Source of the DNA: a bacterium BMS3Bbin13
GTDB lineage: Bacteria > Pseudomonadota > Gammaproteobacteria > 21-64-14
Direction: 5' to 3'
DNA length: 64,000 nt
NCBI GenBank assembly: GCA_002897735.1
Contig: BDTW01000056.1
Coordinates: 1-64,000 of the forward strand
The notes below the pieces were generated by a model, which did no database searches, was not told the DNA's origin, and was given only the letters and a program-made list of their open reading frames with translations. The position numbers and the translations under genes are program-made. Positions 27,800-36,122 of this stretch are shown in pieces. The stretch's first letter is position 1; the number at the start of each line of letters is the position of its first letter.

Positions 27800-30479
27800 T
27801 CCGAACCGGCGCGACTCGAGACTCGAGCGCCTGGGCCGCGCCATCGTGCTGGGCGTGGTTACGTTGGTGGACGGCTCGCGCCGCGTGGCCGGCGCCGTGC
27901 TGGTGCTGGCGCTGCTCCTGACGGCGGCCTCCCTCTATTACACGGTCACCCACTTCGCCATCAACACCGACATGCGCGACGCGCTGTCGCGGGACCTGCC
28001 CTTCCAACAGGCCCAGGTGCGTCTCGACCGCGAGTTCCCGGTCCTCAGCGACACCGTGCTGGTGGTCATCGAAGGCCGGACCAGGGGCCTTGCCGCGCGC
28101 GCCGCGCGGCATCTCGCGGCGCGCCTGCGGGTCCGCTCGCGCTGGATCCGGGAGGTCTACGTCCCGGGCGGAAGCGAGTTCTTCCGGCGCAACGGCCTGC
28201 TCTACCTCAGCGAAGACCAGCTCTGGGCGCTGTCCAACCGGCTCTCCAAGGCCCAACCCCTGATTTCGCAACTGTCGCGGAATCCGACGCTGCCGGGCCT
28301 GCTGTCGCTGCTGGGACGGGGGTTGGAGCGCGCGGGCCGCCCGGGTCCGCAGCTCTCGGACCTCGGGACGATCTTCGCCCAACTGCGCAAGGCGATGCGC
28401 GCCCAGGAACAGGGGCGATTCTACCAGATCCCCTGGGGCGGATTGATGCGCGGCACGTCCGACGGCGAAGAGGCACGCCGCACCTACGTGATCGTCCAGC
28501 CGCGTTTCGACTACGGCCGGCTCCAGCCGGCCCTGGAGGCGCTGCAGACCATTCGGGCGGCCACGCGCGCGTTGCACCTCGATGCCGAGCACGGCGTCCG
28601 GGTACGCCTGACCGGCTCCGCCGCCCTGGACAACGAACAGCTCAAGACCGTCTCCCAGGGCACCGGGATCGCCACCGGGCTCTCCGTGGTACTGGTGCTG
28701 ATGCTGCTGGTGTTCGCGCTGCGCTCGGCGCGCATGGTCGCCGCGGCGCTGCTTACCCTGTTCATGGGCCTCGTCTGGACCGCGGCGTTCGCATTGTTCA
28801 CGACCGGACCCCTGAACCTGATGTCGATGGCGTTCGCCGTGCTGTTCGTGGGATTGGGCGTGGATTTCGGAATCCAGTTCAGCATGCGTTACCGCGAGGA
28901 ATACGACGCCGGCGCATCCCACAACGAGGCGCTGCAACTGACCGGTTGGGGCATCGGCGGCGCATTGTGCCTCGCCGCGGTCTCGGCATCGATCAGTTTC
29001 TACTCCTTCGTCCCCACCGAATACGCGGGGATCGTGGACCTGGGGATCATCGCCGGGACGAGCATGTTCATCGCGCTGCTGGCAAACCTCACCGTACTCC
29101 CGGCCCTGCTCACACTCATGCCGGTCGCCCGCCGTCCCGGCGGTCCGCAGCGACGTACCCTGTCCCTGCGGCGGCTCCCGGTGCAGCGTCACGCGCGCAC
29201 CATCGTCGTGGGCGGGATCCTGCTCGCGGCGGCCTGCCTGCCGCTGGTCCTGCAGGCGCGATTCGACTTCAACCCGTTGCACCTCCAGAACCCGCACGGG
29301 GAGGCGGTGGCCACCTTCGAGTACCTGCTCAAGCACAGCAAAACCTCGCCTTATACCATCGACATCATCGAGCCCGACCTCGAGCACGCCGAACGCGTCG
29401 CGGCAAAACTCGATAAGCTCGACGTCGTCTCCCACGCACTGACGCTGGCGAGCTACGTCCCGGACGACCAGGCGAAGAAGCTCTCCATCATCCGGGACAT
29501 GTCGCTGCTGCTGCCGCCCTTCGCCCTGCTCCCGGCCAAGGTCCCGTCGCCGGACGCCACGGCGATCCGCCGCGCCCTGGAGAAGTTCGAGCGCAAACTG
29601 GAGTCGTTTCACGCGGGCACCGCCGACCGCGGCCTGGCGCGTGAGGCGGAGGCGCTCGCGCGGACCATCCGGGGCTATCTGGTCCGGTTCGCCTCCAGCC
29701 CGGACACCCTGGTGACGCTCCAGCGACGGGTGATCTCGGGACTGCTCGACCAGGTCCGCGATCTCGGCATCGCGCTCGGCGCCGCACCCGTGACCCTCAA
29801 GGATCTGCCGCACTCACTGCGGGATCGTTATCTGGCCGCCGACGGCACGGCGCGGGTCGAGGTGTTCTCCACCTTGGATCTCAGCGACAATCGCAATATG
29901 CGCCGCTTCGTGGGCGCGGTGCGCACGATCGCCCCGGACGCCGCGGGGGCGCCGGTGATGCTCGTGGAAGGGGGCAACGCCGTGGTCCAGGCCTTTCGCA
30001 AGGCGACCTCCATCTCCCTGCTGACGATCACCGCCCTGCTGCTGCTGGCCCTGCGCAGCGTCCGCGACACGCTCACCGCGCTGGCCCCGCTGGGCCTCGC
30101 GGCGCTGTTGACGGTGGCGCTCATGCGCCTGGCCGGGATCTCGTTCAACTTGGCGAACATCATCGTGCTGCCGCTGTTGATCGGCCTCGGCGTCGCCTTC
30201 GGCATCTATCTGGTGACCCGCTGGCGCAGCGGGATCCCCGTCGCCGACCTGTTGCAGACCAGCACTCCGGAGGCGGTCCTGTTCAGCGCACTGACCACGA
30301 TGAGTTCCTTCGGCAGCCTGGCGGTGGCGAGCGACCCCGGGATGTCGGTGCTGGGCCGGACGCTGTCCATCTCGCTGGCCGCGGTACTGCTCTGCATCCT
30401 GATCCTGCTCCCGGCCATCCTGGCCCTGCGCGCCACACCCACACCGGGTGCGGGCACCGGCCGGGGGAAGGCGCGGTGA
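27786..30479 (+). CDS. hpnN: Hopanoid transporter HpnN (RND/MMPL family)
   Basis: This 897-residue protein has two RND/MMPL halves. Each has one helix, a large periplasmic loop and a five-helix bundle (about residues 290-455 and 740-885). Sterol-sensing-like stretches such as AVLFVGLGVDFGIQFSMRYREEYDAG and LLIGLGVAFGIYLVTRWRSG close each half. In Rhodopseudomonas palustris, HpnN moves hopanoids to the outer membrane. GTG start inside the end of hpnK; its stop overlaps hpnL (GTGA). Together with HpnM and MlaA it gives an apparent export route. Confidence 0.94.
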   Translation: MNWSDPNRRDSRLERLGRAIVLGVVTLVDGSRRVAGAVLVLALLLTAASLYYTVTHFAINTDMRDALSRDLPFQQAQVRLDREFPVLSDTVLVVIEGRTRGLAARAARHLAARLRVRSRWIREVYVPGGSEFFRRNGLLYLSEDQLWALSNRLSKAQPLISQLSRNPTLPGLLSLLGRGLERAGRPGPQLSDLGTIFAQLRKAMRAQEQGRFYQIPWGGLMRGTSDGEEARRTYVIVQPRFDYGRLQPALEALQTIRAATRALHLDAEHGVRVRLTGSAALDNEQLKTVSQGTGIATGLSVVLVLMLLVFALRSARMVAAALLTLFMGLVWTAAFALFTTGPLNLMSMAFAVLFVGLGVDFGIQFSMRYREEYDAGASHNEALQLTGWGIGGALCLAAVSASISFYSFVPTEYAGIVDLGIIAGTSMFIALLANLTVLPALLTLMPVARRPGGPQRRTLSLRRLPVQRHARTIVVGGILLAAACLPLVLQARFDFNPLHLQNPHGEAVATFEYLLKHSKTSPYTIDIIEPDLEHAERVAAKLDKLDVVSHALTLASYVPDDQAKKLSIIRDMSLLLPPFALLPAKVPSPDATAIRRALEKFERKLESFHAGTADRGLAREAEALARTIRGYLVRFASSPDTLVTLQRRVISGLLDQVRDLGIALGAAPVTLKDLPHSLRDRYLAADGTARVEVFSTLDLSDNRNMRRFVGAVRTIAPDAAGAPVMLVEGGNAVVQAFRKATSISLLTITALLLLALRSVRDTLTALAPLGLAALLTVALMRLAGISFNLANIIVLPLLIGLGVAFGIYLVTRWRSGIPVADLLQTSTPEAVLFSALTTMSSFGSLAVASDPGMSVLGRTLSISLAAVLLCILILLPAILALRATPTPGAGTGRGKAR

Positions 30480-31513
30480 ATACACCCCCGGAGCGGCCGA
30501 CGCGCGGCGTCGCCCGGCTGTCGCCCGGCCTGCGCGCGGCGATCATCCTCTCCGGAATCGCGGGTCTGGGCCTGGCCCTGGCGCTGATCGTGCACGGCGG
30601 TCTGCGGGACATCCTGCGGATCCTGGACCTGGCGGGTTGGGCGCTGCTCTGGGTGATCCCCGTTCACATCGTTCCCCTGGCCCTCGACGCCGCCGGCTGG
30701 CGCACGCTGTTGCGGGGCGAGCGCGGCACCGGCTCGGTATTTCTCACCTGGGTCGCTTCGGTGCGCGATTCCGTCAACACCCTGCTGCCGGTGGCCCGCA
30801 TCGGCGGCGAGGTGCTCGGCGTGCGCCTGTTGATGACCCGCGGCGTCCCGGGCGCACGGGCCGGCGCGAGCGTGATCGTCGAAATCACGGTCACCCTCGC
30901 GATGCAATTTCTGTTCACCCTGGCCGGTCTGCTGATCCTCCTCTACTACCTGCGCGACAACACCGCGGCGCACATGCTCATCATCGGCCTGCTCGCAACA
31001 TTGCCCCTGCTGATCATCTTCTTTCTGCTTCAACACCGCTGGGGGCTGTTCCAACTCCTGGAGCGCATCCTGCAGGCCGTGACCGGACGCGAGGTCCTGG
31101 CACTGATCGGCGATCCGGCGCACCTGGACGGGGCCATCCAGCACCTGTACCGGGACCGCGCACGCATCGCTTGGTGCGCGTGGTGGCAGCTCGCCGGCCT
31201 CATGGCCGGCGCCGCCGAGTTGTGGTTCACACTCTACCTGCTCGGCCATCCGCCGAGCGTGCTGGAGGCGATCCTGCTCGAGAGCCTCGTGCAGGCGGTA
31301 CAGAGCGCCTCGTTCATCGTGCCGGCCGGACTCGGCATACAGGAAGGCGCCTTCGTGTTGTTCGGGGCGGCCACCGGCCTGTCCACCGACATGGCGCTGG
31401 CGCTGTCCCTGACCCGACGCCTGCGCCAGGTCGGCTTCGGCGTGCCCGTGCTCCTGTCCTGGCAATGGATGGAAGGCGACCGCCTGCGACGCGGCCTGCG
31501 CACGGAGGGATAG
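30476..31513 (+). CDS. hpnL: HpnL, flippase-like / LPG-synthase TM-domain membrane protein
   Basis: This 345-residue membrane protein of the UPF0104/lysylphosphatidylglycerol-synthase transmembrane family has about eight helices. Family residues are in RDSVNTLLPVARIGGEVLGV and SFIVPAGLGIQEGAFVLFG. This subgroup, found at the end of hopanoid clusters, is called HpnL. A role in hopanoid or lipid flipping is suspected, not shown. GTG start overlapping the hpnN stop. It is the last gene of the rightward hopanoid transcript. Confidence 0.88.
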   Translation: MNTPPERPTRGVARLSPGLRAAIILSGIAGLGLALALIVHGGLRDILRILDLAGWALLWVIPVHIVPLALDAAGWRTLLRGERGTGSVFLTWVASVRDSVNTLLPVARIGGEVLGVRLLMTRGVPGARAGASVIVEITVTLAMQFLFTLAGLLILLYYLRDNTAAHMLIIGLLATLPLLIIFFLLQHRWGLFQLLERILQAVTGREVLALIGDPAHLDGAIQHLYRDRARIAWCAWWQLAGLMAGAAELWFTLYLLGHPPSVLEAILLESLVQAVQSASFIVPAGLGIQEGAFVLFGAATGLSTDMALALSLTRRLRQVGFGVPVLLSWQWMEGDRLRRGLRTEG

Positions 31514-31793
31514 GCCGGCGCGGGTGGTACGCGCCGGGGCGATGGACCGTGTGCGCGCCGTCGCAGTAGAATACCGAAAAATGCATGCGACCCAAGGGGC
31601 GGGGCTGGTGGAAGGCACGTTGCGCATCGGTTCCCAAGGGCGCCGCGACCCGGCCCGCCGCTTCTTCGTCGAGCGGTAAGGCGATATTGCGCCACGCCGC
31701 CCTCGCCGACGCCCGGCGCCGAGGGCGCACCACCGGTCGAGCCGCGGGCCGGCTCCGACGACTCGGGTGGCGCCCTTGCGGGAGAGGTCGACC

Positions 31794-33116
31794 ATGCGTG
31801 AACCCCCGGCCCGGACGACCCGCCGCAATCGCATCGTCGTGCTTCTCATCCTGCTCGCGGCGGCGCTCGCGGCCCTGAAGATCGACCATCGGGTTTGGCC
31901 CATGGAACTCTTCGCCCAGGCCGTCGCGGAACATTTCCAGCGGCCGAATATCGCTTGGAAGACCGCGTCCCCGGCCGCCGAGGGAATGAGCGCGCGGGCG
32001 CTCGACGCAATGCGGCGGGAACTCGCACGACACGGGACCAGCGCCCTGCTCGTCGTGCGCGGCGGACGACTGGTCTACGAGTGGTACCCGCTGCGCATCG
32101 GACCGAACCAGAGACACTACACTGCGGCGCTCGCCAAAGCGGTGATCGGCAGCATGGCGCTGCTCGCGGCCCTCACCGAGGGACGGCTGCGTTTGGACGA
32201 TCCCGCCTGGAAGTACATTCCACGATGGAAAAATGACCCGGTCCGTTCCCGAATCCGTATCCGGGATCTCGCATTCCACACCTCCGGCCTGGCGGATGTG
32301 GACTTCTTCAAGGGTCAAGACGACGAACTGCACGGATGGCGGGCCGTCTACTACCGGCATCCCGCCGAGCGCTTCCGGCTGACCATCGATCGCGTCCCCA
32401 TCCTGTTCACACCGGGCACCCGCTATCGATACAGCGGGATCGGTTACTACGCACTCGCCTACGCGGTGACCGAGAGCCTGCGCGGCGGACCCGACCCCGA
32501 TATCCGGTCCCTGTTGCGCGACCGGGTGATGCGCCCGCTGGGGATCCCGCAGCGGGACTGGCAGATCAGCTACGAAACGTCCTATCCCGTCGACGGGATG
32601 ACCCTGTATGCGATGGGGAGCGGGGCATCCCTCACCGCGCGCGCCGAGGCCCGGATCGGGGAACTGCTGCTCGACCACGGACGCTGGAACGGCCGGACCA
32701 TCCTCAGTCCGTATTGGGTGGCACAGCTCCTGCGCGGCACCGGCGTTCCGGCCGATATGCCGGGCCCGGATCACGAGCCGCATCCGATACCGAGCGGGGG
32801 TTGGTGGCTCAACACCGACGGTGCCTGGCCGTCACTCCCCCGCGATGCCATCGCGGGGGAAGGTGCGGGCCACCAGACCCTGCTCGTGGTCCCGAGCCTG
32901 GACCTGGTCGTGGTACGCCAGGGACGATCCCTCGCCGGGCACGACCTTGGACCCGCACGCTACCGGGAAGCCGAAGACCGTTGGATCTTCCGACCCGTGA
33001 TGGCGGCGATCACCGGCTCGAGCGCGCAGTCGACCGGACCCGTAACCGCGCCGCACAGCCGACGGGCGCCCCCCCGGGGACTCAGCCGCGATGGCCGAAC
33101 AGGCCGCGTTCCTTGA
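31794..33116 (+). CDS. Beta-lactamase-fold serine hydrolase-like protein with altered active site
   Basis: This 440-residue protein has one N-terminal membrane anchor (IVVLLILLAAALAAL) and a class C beta-lactamase/PBP-like domain. Recognisable blocks are LVVRGGRLVYEWYP, LRIRDLAFHTSGL, FTPGTRYRYSGIGYYALAYAV and the C-terminal GEGAGHQTLLVVPSLDLVVVRQG. The expected SxxK nucleophile position reads ALAK (HYTAALAKAVIG) and the YxN position reads YSG. It may therefore be a pseudo-enzyme or use different chemistry. The ATG at 31794 has GAGAGG six bases upstream. Its 3' end overlaps the convergent neighbour by 35 bases. Confidence 0.8.
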   Translation: MREPPARTTRRNRIVVLLILLAAALAALKIDHRVWPMELFAQAVAEHFQRPNIAWKTASPAAEGMSARALDAMRRELARHGTSALLVVRGGRLVYEWYPLRIGPNQRHYTAALAKAVIGSMALLAALTEGRLRLDDPAWKYIPRWKNDPVRSRIRIRDLAFHTSGLADVDFFKGQDDELHGWRAVYYRHPAERFRLTIDRVPILFTPGTRYRYSGIGYYALAYAVTESLRGGPDPDIRSLLRDRVMRPLGIPQRDWQISYETSYPVDGMTLYAMGSGASLTARAEARIGELLLDHGRWNGRTILSPYWVAQLLRGTGVPADMPGPDHEPHPIPSGGWWLNTDGAWPSLPRDAIAGEGAGHQTLLVVPSLDLVVVRQGRSLAGHDLGPARYREAEDRWIFRPVMAAITGSSAQSTGPVTAPHSRRAPPRGLSRDGRTGRVP

Positions 33117-34536
33117 CCAGTGCCGCCACCGGCTCCGGGACGATCCGCTCCCAGGCCGGATCACCGTCGTGGATGAACTCCAGCACCTCGCGCCCGGAGA
33201 TGGACAGGCAATCGGGATCCACCCCCTCGAGCCCCTCGATGAAGCCGTTTTCGAGCAGATAGGCATACAGGTGCCGCAGGTGCGGGGCGACCTGCAAGGT
33301 CTCGGCGGTGACCGGGTCGCCCGACCCCGGATCGAGAAGCGGATAGACGTAAATCTTGAGATCGTTCTTGAACAGCCGCCCGAACGACTCCAGGATCCCG
33401 CCCTGAAGGTCCGCATAGTACTTCTCGTCGAACACCGCCTTGAGCGAGGCGGCACGCATCGCGATCCCGACCATCTTATGGGTGTAACGGAACAGATACG
33501 CCGCCAAGCGATGGTACTCGCCGTAGTTGGAGATCAGCACCGTGCGGCCGAGCGTGCCGATCGTATCCACGCGCTCCAGGAAGTCGCGCGGATCGATCCC
33601 CTTGCCGTCGCCGTTGGTCAGGCTGTTGAGCGTCATCTCCAGCAAGACCACGACCGACTCCCCCTGGACCTGCGGCTCGCGCAGGAAGCGATCATGGGCC
33701 GCCTGCAGCATATCCATGTCCGCCTTGGTCACCGGATGAAACTTTCCGCGCTCCACCAGAACCGCCTTCTTGTACAAGGCGTCCGCCGGCTGGACCACCC
33801 GCCCGTCGGCGGTGAACATGGCGGCATTGGTGAGCCCGCCCCGCACCAATCGCAAGGCCATGAGCCGGTTGTCGACGGCCTCGAACGCCGGACCTTGAAA
33901 TTCCACCGTGTCCACTTCCACGCGCGCGGCCGTGACATCCTCCACCAACGAGTCCAGCAACGCCGCCGGCGCCTCATGGGTATACAGCGCCCCGTAGATC
34001 AGGTTGACCCCGATAATCCCGAGCGCCTCCTGCTGCTGCACATTCTCTTTGTCCCACAGACGCACGTGGAGCACGATCTGCGAGGGGGATTCCTGCACGC
34101 GCCTCTGGAACCGCACCCCGAGCCAGCCGTGGCCGTCCTGGTGGTGCTTATAGCTGTGCGCGGCCACGGTATCGGCAAAGGCGAAGAAGCGCGTCTGATC
34201 CCCGCGCCGGGCGTTCAGGCGCTCGACCAACAGACCGTACTCGTGGTCGAGCATCGTCTCCAGCCGTTCACGGCTGACATAGCGCTGCGCCGACCCGTAG
34301 ATCGAGTCGCTGAACACCATGTCGTAGGCCGACATGGCCTTGGCAAGCGTCCCGGCGGCCCCGCCGACCCGGAAAAACCAGCGTGCCGTCTCCTGCCCGG
34401 CACCGATCTCCGCAACGGTCCCGTAGCTCTCCGGATCGAGATTGATCCGCAACGCCTTGTGCGCCGTCCCGGAGACGTTCGCAGGCGAACCGCCCGAAGG
34501 CGCATTTGGAGGGGGTTCGGGCACGGATGGATGCAT
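33082..34536 (-). CDS. Conserved protein of unknown function (~484 aa, soluble)
   Basis: I do not recognise a characterised family, though proteins of this type sometimes carry misleading labels such as TonB-dependent receptor. There is no signal peptide, beta-barrel pattern or membrane helix. The sequence is even and well conserved in character (for example YGTVAEIGAGQETARWFFRV, ADTVAAHSYKHHQDGHGWLG, DEKYYADLQGGILESFGRLF). A Pro/Ser-rich tail of about 25 residues precedes it. The frame is open from 34587; I take the ATG at 34536. Soluble, possibly nucleotide-related; the function is unknown. Confidence 0.8.
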   Translation of the reverse strand: MHPSVPEPPPNAPSGGSPANVSGTAHKALRINLDPESYGTVAEIGAGQETARWFFRVGGAAGTLAKAMSAYDMVFSDSIYGSAQRYVSRERLETMLDHEYGLLVERLNARRGDQTRFFAFADTVAAHSYKHHQDGHGWLGVRFQRRVQESPSQIVLHVRLWDKENVQQQEALGIIGVNLIYGALYTHEAPAALLDSLVEDVTAARVEVDTVEFQGPAFEAVDNRLMALRLVRGGLTNAAMFTADGRVVQPADALYKKAVLVERGKFHPVTKADMDMLQAAHDRFLREPQVQGESVVVLLEMTLNSLTNGDGKGIDPRDFLERVDTIGTLGRTVLISNYGEYHRLAAYLFRYTHKMVGIAMRAASLKAVFDEKYYADLQGGILESFGRLFKNDLKIYVYPLLDPGSGDPVTAETLQVAPHLRHLYAYLLENGFIEGLEGVDPDCLSISGREVLEFIHDGDPAWERIVPEPVAALVKERGLFGHRG

Positions 34537-34675
34537 GGGCACGCTCACTTGTCGGGATCCTCCCGCTCGATCGGCACGAGCGAGCAAAACCTTAACCCGG
34601 ATTATTCACAAAAGCCCTAAAAACACCGAATCAGCGGGGAATGCAAAAAGGGACGTCCGAGTCGCCATTTCGCCT

Positions 34676-34800
34676 TGCGTCCGGCGCCGTTGCGCACTTC
34701 CTCGTCGGGGGCCCTCCGCAACGGCCGGGCGGCACATCGGATGCGCCCGCCCATCGCCTTCGCGACTCCTCCACTACGACGATGCGCCCGCGCTCCGCCG
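34676..34800. repeat. Dispersed GC-rich repeat, copy 3
   Basis: This is collinear with 8751-8900 (shared ACTTCCTCGT, CGGATGCGC and CCTCC-CTAC blocks) and, at its right part, with 36-101 (CATCGCCTTCGCG...GCTCCGCCG). It overlaps the last codons of the ATP-grasp gene and contrasts with that gene's lower GC, as if marking the edge of an insertion. Confidence 0.5.
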
Positions 34801-36087
34801 TCCTTCATGGCTCGTGGCGTCCGAAGTCGCGCCCAACACGAAATCAAGTCGCCGACAACACTCATCCAGGGTCTCCAGAATATCCGGGATGTCCCGGCCC
34901 CCCAAACTAACGACGCCGTAGCGATAACTCTCGCCGTCCTGCATTTCTTCGGACAGATTCTCTCCGACCGTCGCCAGAATCTCGATTCTCGCATCCGGGT
35001 ACCTCTCGAGCACGCCGGCCACGTCTTCCGGCGACGGGACCCGAAGCACCTTCCGATCCTCGAATGTCCGCAACACGCAACTCGCCGCCATCCGGTGGCG
35101 GCCGCCGCCCCGCCGAACGGACGGCTTCCTGCCGAGGGCGAGATCGATCAACGCCTCGTAGCTGTTCCAGCCGTCGACCTTCTCGTACAAATCCGAGAAT
35201 TGGGACGCCATACGCGGGTTGATCTCTATAATATGGACACGATCCCGCCGATCGTCATACATAAATTCTATGTTGAAAACACCGTTGTCGAAGCCGATGC
35301 CGTGCATCACCTTCTCCGCGATATCCTTCATCCGACCCTGCACGGATTCCGGAAGACCGGAAGGGTAGTCGAACCGCCGGAATGCGAACGTCCCGGGGAA
35401 CATGACGGAGTCGACTATGCCGAATATGCAAACCTCCCCGTTGAAGGCATACCCCTCGACCGTCGCCTGGACGCCGCCAAGCAGTTCTTCCGCGATCACG
35501 CGCCCGTCTCCGAAACGCAGCCCCGTATATCGCTCGAAAGGCACCCGCATCGGATCGAAGAATCGCTCCGGCAAGGTCGCACGGCGGAGCCGTTCCGGCA
35601 GTTGCTCCGGAGCATCGACCCGGTACGCGCCGACCGAGAAGAAAGACTTGATCGGCTTGATGAACAATGGAAAGTCCATGCCCGTCGGACCGTCGCCCGT
35701 GAGCGACTCAAACGCCGGCACCGCACTCGGGACGACGGCGCGCTGCGCCGATCTGCAATGATACTTGTGCTGACACAGCAGGTTGGCTCCGGGGGAAACC
35801 CCCGCCAAACCGAGTTTCTCCGCCGCGATGGCGGCCAACGTGCTCCCGGGATAGTCGTCCGTGCTCACGACCGCCTCGACCCCCCGCGTTCCGAACCGAT
35901 CGGTGATCCTTCCGATCTCTTCCTCGACGTCCGCGACCGGCATCGAGACCGGCTCCGGGGCGACCATGCGCTCCAACTCGATGCTGGCATAATCGTGAAA
36001 CAGGATCCGATGTCGCCGGTCGATCCCCAGAATGGAAATTTCCCGATGATCGCGATGAGAGGGACAAAGCCAAAGGATAGTGCTCAC
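34774..36087 (-). CDS. ATP-grasp enzyme of unknown specificity
   Basis: This 437-residue protein has an N-terminal pre-ATP-grasp domain (residues about 1-105) and then an ATP-grasp fold. Recognisable parts are FPLFIKPIKSFFSVGAYRV (ATP-binding Lys), EELLGGVQATVEGYAFNGEV and HIIEINPRMASQFSDLYEKVDG (Mg-binding Glu/Asn motif). A C-terminal domain includes PSPEDVAGVLERYPDARIEIL. Such enzymes ligate a carboxylate to an amine or thiol; the substrate is not predictable here. A GTG start with a perfect GGAGG follows the Mo/cysteine-desulfurase fusion gene by 35 bases, so the two form an operon. Confidence 0.85.
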   Translation of the reverse strand: MSTILWLCPSHRDHREISILGIDRRHRILFHDYASIELERMVAPEPVSMPVADVEEEIGRITDRFGTRGVEAVVSTDDYPGSTLAAIAAEKLGLAGVSPGANLLCQHKYHCRSAQRAVVPSAVPAFESLTGDGPTGMDFPLFIKPIKSFFSVGAYRVDAPEQLPERLRRATLPERFFDPMRVPFERYTGLRFGDGRVIAEELLGGVQATVEGYAFNGEVCIFGIVDSVMFPGTFAFRRFDYPSGLPESVQGRMKDIAEKVMHGIGFDNGVFNIEFMYDDRRDRVHIIEINPRMASQFSDLYEKVDGWNSYEALIDLALGRKPSVRRGGGRHRMAASCVLRTFEDRKVLRVPSPEDVAGVLERYPDARIEILATVGENLSEEMQDGESYRYGVVSLGGRDIPDILETLDECCRRLDFVLGATSDATSHEGRRSAGASS

Positions 36088-36122
36088 GTTACCTCCGTCG
36101 GTTCTTCATGTGTGCGCCGCAT

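Noticed and set aside
25319..27844. Long minus-strand and alternative plus-strand frames over hpnI-hpnK
   Set aside because: These are shadows of hpnI, hpnJ and hpnK; the sequences are low-complexity Arg/Pro/Ala-rich and lack family motifs.
27783..31903. Minus-strand frames of 676 and 565 aa
   Set aside because: Antisense to hpnN and hpnL, rich in Gln/Arg/His as typical reverse frames of membrane proteins.
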